NCBI GenBank assembly: GCA_017427065.1
Contig: JAFRTL010000010.1
Coordinates: forward strand, 62,001 to 126,000
Direction of reading: 5' to 3'
DNA length: 64,000 nucleotides
Source of the DNA: Bacteroidaceae bacterium
Lineage (GTDB): Bacteria > Bacteroidota > Bacteroidia > Bacteroidales > Bacteroidaceae
In this document: piece by piece, positions 60,106 to 64,000 of the stretch
Layout of the letters: each line of letters begins with the position of its first letter
Numbering within the stretch: the first letter of the stretch is position 1
Program-made: the position numbers and the translations under genes
Notes under the pieces: generated by a model
Database searches by the model: none
What the model was told of the DNA's origin: nothing
Seen by the model: the letters and a program-made list of their open reading frames with translations, nothing else

Positions 60106-61533
60106 CTATATCGAATACAAATCTCGTCCTATCAGAGTCCCCAATTGTTTCTCCAGCATCATCAGTAATGTTATGGAACGGTCAATCTCCTTCTGGGTAG
60201 AAAGCGGCATTGCTCCCGTTGCGTGCGACAGCGGATGCATTGATACCTTTTGATATACGGCAAGGTCACAAATGGTATCTCTTAACTTGGGCACCTCTGT
60301 ATCCGACACATATCGGTCTATAATATCCTGCAGTTTCGTTTTCAGAGGTGATCCCGCGTCTGCATCTATGATGGTTGTCAGTTCCTCAATCAAGTCAAAA
60401 ACTGTATTGGTTTTCTTGTTCGCAGCATCATACTCGTAATACAACTTCTTGGGCATATTAATGGCCTCAATCAGTTTTCCACTCTCTGCAATGCCACCCG
60501 TATAGAGCAGCTTCGATACCTCACATACAAGGAATTCAAATCGTTTACGTATCCTATTACCTATGTCACCTATCGGTTGACGGCGTTTATCCTTATTGAT
60601 GTTGGAGGCATAATCCTGAGAACTACGCTCTACAATTATTGAATTGCCCTCGTGCTCTACGACCTGATACTGCTTCCATTCATCCTTCCGCCGGTATGCA
60701 ATAGAGAAAGCATAGTCAGCCATATTGAAGAATGAAACACTATGTGTGAGGATAATCTTCTGATAGCCATCAAAATAGTCTTTCAGGAGCTCGACAAAGA
60801 ATGTCCTATTCACAGCATCCATACTTGAAATCACATCGTCCAGTACAAGAATCCTGTCATCCTTCCTATCTACAGCACCATTATAAAGAATCACCGTCAG
60901 CAGCAAAAGCAATTTGATGATATGCAATTTGGCCTCGTTGAAATACTCAGTCAGTTTCTCATTTCTTCCTCTGTTGTCCCTGCTACTATCCTTCACGGTC
61001 AGTAGCCAGCTGGGTCTGCTATAGGTCAATTCAACCGTCAATTTTTCCTCGTAGAAATACTCCTTCAGGAAAAGATTCAACAGGTCTTCAATAGTTTTCT
61101 TCTTTGCTGTAACAAACTTCTCCGGGTCTGCAATCCCGACAATACTCTTTTGCAACAGTTTCACCACATCAATCACATCCTCCGCAAGAATGTCATCACG
61201 TGAGATCATGCTTACATCAATCCCCGACGGGGTGTATGCCTTATAGTCAGTGTTGTCAATCTCCAGTGTAAAGTCCGTCAAGGGCGTTAACTGGTAGTTA
61301 TACTGCCCTAATACATCCTTTTCCGCATTACGCCTGTCCAGTGGGTCTGTCACCGTAGATGCTATCTGGGAATCAAAAATCCACTTCCTATGGAATATTA
61401 TCTTCAGCGCCTGATACAATGAACTCTTACCGGCTCCATTTTCACCATACACCAACACGTTCTTTCCATCAAGCACCAGCTCTGCCGGCTCACGGAATGC
61501 CTTGAAATGCTCCAACTTCAGATTATTAATCAT
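60106..61533 (-). CDS. RecF/ABC-like ATPase with short insert, third gene of the putative conflict operon
   Basis: 475-aa cytoplasmic ATPase. Walker A GENGAGKSS (30-38) follows the RecF-like start LKLEHFKAFREP. The two lobes are joined by only about 150 residues rather than a long coiled coil. A variant signature FNEAKL (198-203), Walker B ILVLDDV (228-234) with SSMD, and switch His264 (LTHS) are present. The C-terminal 200 residues are helical and unassigned. The ATG overlaps the end of the DUF262 gene by 8 bases, so the two products are probably partners. It resembles AAA15-type ATPases of defence systems in general outline. Confidence 0.85.
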   Translation of the reverse strand: MINNLKLEHFKAFREPAELVLDGKNVLVYGENGAGKSSLYQALKIIFHRKWIFDSQIASTVTDPLDRRNAEKDVLGQYNYQLTPLTDFTLEIDNTDYKAYTPSGIDVSMISRDDILAEDVIDVVKLLQKSIVGIADPEKFVTAKKKTIEDLLNLFLKEYFYEEKLTVELTYSRPSWLLTVKDSSRDNRGRNEKLTEYFNEAKLHIIKLLLLLTVILYNGAVDRKDDRILVLDDVISSMDAVNRTFFVELLKDYFDGYQKIILTHSVSFFNMADYAFSIAYRRKDEWKQYQVVEHEGNSIIVERSSQDYASNINKDKRRQPIGDIGNRIRKRFEFLVCEVSKLLYTGGIAESGKLIEAINMPKKLYYEYDAANKKTNTVFDLIEELTTIIDADAGSPLKTKLQDIIDRYVSDTEVPKLRDTICDLAVYQKVSMHPLSHATGAMPLSTQKEIDRSITLLMMLEKQLGTLIGRDLYSI

Positions 61534-63187
61534 TCTCTACGTTGTTTTCTGGTTTGTTAAAGAACTTTGCAAGCACTTTTTGCAAGTGACTGTTGCGATC
61601 CTTCCAGCTCTCATAACTGAAAGTAGGCGAAGAAAAGACGTTCTTCACATATTCGCTCTTCGAATGCCTATAGTAATCATACTTTTCCAGCACAGAATTA
61701 TACCGCTTAGGCAAGTCCGTCACCACTAGATTGCCTATTTTGTTACATATTTCACCAAGATCATGTCCAGACCAGTCCTCGCCCAACAGGTCTTCATCCC
61801 GCAGGTTCACTATCTTGTCAACCGTAAAACGTGTAGGGATAGCCTCTTTCGAATCCAAATAGTAGGCCAGCAAAGCAAAAGCGTTTTGCAGTCTTCCCAA
61901 ATGAGAGAAGTAGTCTGGTGCAACGTCAGTATAGTTAGCATCTATCTCGCCCTTGTTGGCTATCACCTTTATCATGTTATATATATTAAACTTCACCGAT
62001 GTCGTACTGCCCATATAAAAACAGTATCTAATCAGAGACTTCAGGAAACTGATAAACTTCTGTTTTTCGTCATCCGTATCCACATTGTTATAATAGAGAT
62101 ACACAATAAGCGCATAGGTTGGGTACTGGTTCGTATAGGCATTAATTATCTGTAGCCAGATACCTACCTCGTCGCTGTCACCCCGCTCCTTGTTCATATA
62201 CTTCAGGATACTCAGTATCTTGTTCAAGTCCTCCAGCACCTCTTTGTAATTCAGATTCTTCAGCGGTGAGAACGGCTCATTGCTAAAGAATTCTCTCAGC
62301 CTCTTTTCGTTCGAAGTGATACGCTGTCTGCCTCTAATGATGTGTGAATAATATCTGAATATATCGTCCACTGATTGTTTCAATTCATCACAGTCCGTCT
62401 TGAAATCCACCCACATAGCAATAAACTCCTCACGCTGCTCTTTGGTGTAGGCGCTGTCGTAAAGTCTGGCTTTAAAGATGTCTGCATCTTCCAAGTCCAT
62501 ACCTCGGTTGTTGATGGTCTCAAATATGGTCAAAGCCTTATTTTCTGCATCTTCTTGTCCGTCTGCACTCTGCACAATGGGGAGCATCGTTACTCTCCTC
62601 ATCAGGAACTGAGCAAAACCAGCCAGGTCAAAGTTGTCATCCTTCAAAGACACAAATTGCTGATAGAAATACAATAGGGCATATTCCACTTTCGATTCAC
62701 ATTTCCTCTCATTGATACCATCGCTGGTTGCCACCGCCTTGTAACGACTTTCTATCTTTTCCTTATCATACTTAAAGATAGCATCTATTGCATCATCGTC
62801 GTTATTCTCAAATATTTTCGATTCTATTTTTGGCAATTGATCCTTGCCAGACCAAGGCACTACGTAAAGTGCTCTTTGCAGCGAATTTATATCCGGCAGA
62901 TAGAGCGATAGAACTTTTATCAGCGTCCAGATGGTAATAATACGCTGTTGTCCGTCCACCACCGAACTCTTTCCATCGTTGCTAAAGTCTTTACTCCGTG
63001 CCAAAATGATATTACCAAGAAAGTAAGGCTCATCCTCATTGTAAGCACCCATCAGGTCCTTGTACAATTCATACAACTGGTCAAAGCCCCACGAGTATGG
63101 GCGCTGATACATCGGTATCACGTATGTTTCATTGGGAGATCCAAAAATACCCTCAATCGTTTTTTGTTCCGCTGTTAATGATATCAT
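61526..63187 (-). CDS. DUF262 (GmrS-like) protein with degenerate DUF1524-like C-terminus
   Basis: 553-aa protein. The N-terminal DUF262 domain has IPMYQRPYSW (24-33) and the DGQQR motif (78-82) used for nucleotide cleavage in GmrSD and ParB-like folds. The C-terminal part resembles DUF1524 (IGNLVVTDLPKRYNSV, then SYESWKDRNSHLQKV), but the expected HNH His motif (H-[IV]-x-P) is not seen; the equivalent place reads VDKIVNLRD. It may therefore not be a nuclease. It starts 17 bases after the coiled-coil ATPase gene and overlaps the next gene. A restriction or phage-defence role is inferred. Confidence 0.85.
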   Translation of the reverse strand: MISLTAEQKTIEGIFGSPNETYVIPMYQRPYSWGFDQLYELYKDLMGAYNEDEPYFLGNIILARSKDFSNDGKSSVVDGQQRIITIWTLIKVLSLYLPDINSLQRALYVVPWSGKDQLPKIESKIFENNDDDAIDAIFKYDKEKIESRYKAVATSDGINERKCESKVEYALLYFYQQFVSLKDDNFDLAGFAQFLMRRVTMLPIVQSADGQEDAENKALTIFETINNRGMDLEDADIFKARLYDSAYTKEQREEFIAMWVDFKTDCDELKQSVDDIFRYYSHIIRGRQRITSNEKRLREFFSNEPFSPLKNLNYKEVLEDLNKILSILKYMNKERGDSDEVGIWLQIINAYTNQYPTYALIVYLYYNNVDTDDEKQKFISFLKSLIRYCFYMGSTTSVKFNIYNMIKVIANKGEIDANYTDVAPDYFSHLGRLQNAFALLAYYLDSKEAIPTRFTVDKIVNLRDEDLLGEDWSGHDLGEICNKIGNLVVTDLPKRYNSVLEKYDYYRHSKSEYVKNVFSSPTFSYESWKDRNSHLQKVLAKFFNKPENNVEND

Positions 63188-63203
63188 ATAAAATTCCTAT
63201 TCT

Positions 63204-64000
63204 TTATTCTGATTGAGCTAATTCTTCTATTCGGAACAGTTTACTGTCTTGCGATAGCCTTACAACAACGTGTTCGTCTTTCCTTAGCACCGGTGGCAAC
63301 TTGTCATAAAGCATCGAACAAACAAACTGCACATTGTACTTATTGACTGCTTCAGTAAATTTGTTCAACTGATTACCATGCACAAGTTCCTTTTTATCAT
63401 TAAGGATAAAGTGCAAGCAAGGAATACCTTCTTGATCGGCAAATACCGTGTAGGCAATGTCAAAGCAAGATATCTCACCCTGTTTCTTTCCCGAACTGAA
63501 GTTGGCCACATCTGTGATATGGAACTTATACAATTGCTTCCCTTTCTGGGTATCAACCTCATAGCTGATAATGTACTGCTCGTCGTATATCTCATGAGAC
63601 ACTTCAGAGAAAATCTTGTTAAACTTATCTCTTTGAGCCTCCAGTCGCTGTGTGAAATCTTCAGTGAACAAGCCGTCATCTATCTTCTTCATCTCTTCAT
63701 ACTTCTCCTTAATCGCCTTTTCTGCCGACTCTATTTGGGATATATACGATTCAAACTCACCTTTTCTGCGTGACAATTCCGACAACTGCACAATGATACC
63801 TTCCAACTCTTCGTAAGTGTCAGATTTCAACACTTTCTCAGCCATCACGGTTTCTTTTTCTTTCAATCTCTCCAACTCGACTGAGAGAGATTCTATTTCT
63901 TCCTGTATTGATGGGAGTTCCTGAGCCACAAATGCCTTCTTGTTCTCAAGCATCGTATTATGGAAATCCACAAGTTCCTTGAAAGTTCGCTGCATCTTGG
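63204..64000 (-). CDS. DUF2326-type coiled-coil ATPase, N-terminal part beyond right edge
   Basis: The last 260 or so residues are visible; the frame is open to the right edge, so the Met at 63995 is probably internal. A long coiled coil (about 25-130 of the visible part) is followed by a DUF2326-like domain with YDEQYIISYEVDTQKGKQLYKF, SSGKKQGEISCFDIAYTVFAD (Walker-B-like DIAYTVF) and HFILNDKKELVHGNQL. Members of this group usually have an N-terminal RecN-like Walker A lobe, which would lie outside. Recalled literature places DUF2326 ATPases in three-component ABC conflict systems. First visible gene of the operon. Confidence 0.78.
   Translation of the reverse strand, partial: KMQRTFKELVDFHNTMLENKKAFVAQELPSIQEEIESLSVELERLKEKETVMAEKVLKSDTYEELEGIIVQLSELSRRKGEFESYISQIESAEKAIKEKYEEMKKIDDGLFTEDFTQRLEAQRDKFNKIFSEVSHEIYDEQYIISYEVDTQKGKQLYKFHITDVANFSSGKKQGEISCFDIAYTVFADQEGIPCLHFILNDKKELVHGNQLNKFTEAVNKYNVQFVCSMLYDKLPPVLRKDEHVVVRLSQDSKLFRIEELAQSE

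Noticed and set aside
60106-63187. PARIS or retron-type defence assignment
   Set aside because: The RecF-like ATPase resembles AAA15 proteins, but there is no TOPRIM/DUF4435 partner and no reverse transcriptase; the DUF262 partner does not fit.

Overview
The window reads as a chromosomal segment of a gut-type Bacteroidales bacterium, most likely Prevotellaceae (Prevotella/Segatella). What is seen: SusC/SusD-type glycan uptake genes, many lipoproteins and families confined to Bacteroidetes, NfeD-FloA and LptC/LptE variants of the Bacteroidetes type, a tmRNA whose tag reads GESNNYALAA, and repeated Bacteroidetes-style promoters (-7 TAnnTTTG, in the best cases with a -33 TTTG 19-20 bases upstream). 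The genus is an inference; no rRNA is present.

Layout. (1) 1-1157: start of a SusG-like GH13 amylase cut by the left edge. (2) 1386-10059: an AT-rich cassette holding a ribosomally made peptide (RiPP) cluster and a two-component system. Reading leftward it has a 38-aa Trp-rich precursor not reported by a length-filtered ORF call (7759-7875), a 12-Cys precursor made of three C-x-C-x-C-x-C blocks (7459-7704), a radical SAM/SPASM maturase, a TonB-receptor-like outer membrane protein, a C39-peptidase ABC exporter and a 53-aa stub of a HlyD-type adaptor. A histidine kinase and an OmpR-family regulator diverge from it; between them lie three GTAATC sites phased at 11 bp. (3) 10263-19196: SusF, SusE, SusD, SusC and a GH53 galactanase, all leftward. 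The RiPP/TCS cassette therefore sits between SusF and the SusG-like amylase. (4) 19349-19746 tmRNA. (5) 19833-26543: threonine aldolase, a lactonase-fold lipoprotein, a DUF4831-type protein, an orphan PqqD-like protein and two tandem MFS transporters. (6) 26786-39812 leftward: secG, a TPR-like protein, lptE, a sigma-54 activator, pdxA, a DUF4837-type lipoprotein, rlmN, a PpiD-like foldase, a CNNM/CorC-like protein, lptC, a TPR protein and an outer membrane barrel. (7) 40090-48019 rightward: DUF4105, a phosphodiesterase/phosphatase, secA, a DUF6340-type lipoprotein and a small acidic protein. (8) 48020-48890: repeat-rich gap with tRNA-Thr and SRP RNA. (9) 48901-59494 rightward: tightly overlapping genes including a GT2 glycosyltransferase, mntP, apbE, nfeD-floA, a nucleoside phosphorylase, a free methionine sulfoxide reductase and mnmE. 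(10) 59495-60105: gap with a decayed coding remnant. (11) 60106-64000 leftward: three-gene operon with a DUF2326-type coiled-coil ATPase (cut at the right edge), a DUF262 protein and a RecF-like ATPase, which looks like an uncharacterised conflict/defence system.

Two themes deserve attention. The first is the RiPP cassette, in which both precursors share a double-glycine leader ending in E-[LM]-L-x-x-x-G-G, which the C39 exporter could cut, and both cores are built from short internal repeats. The second is a dispersed family of 7-bp tandem repeats (AATTGAG and relatives). At least twelve arrays occur here, some as inverted pairs around intergenic gaps and several in frame inside genes (mnmE, an MFS transporter, a lipoprotein signal peptide).
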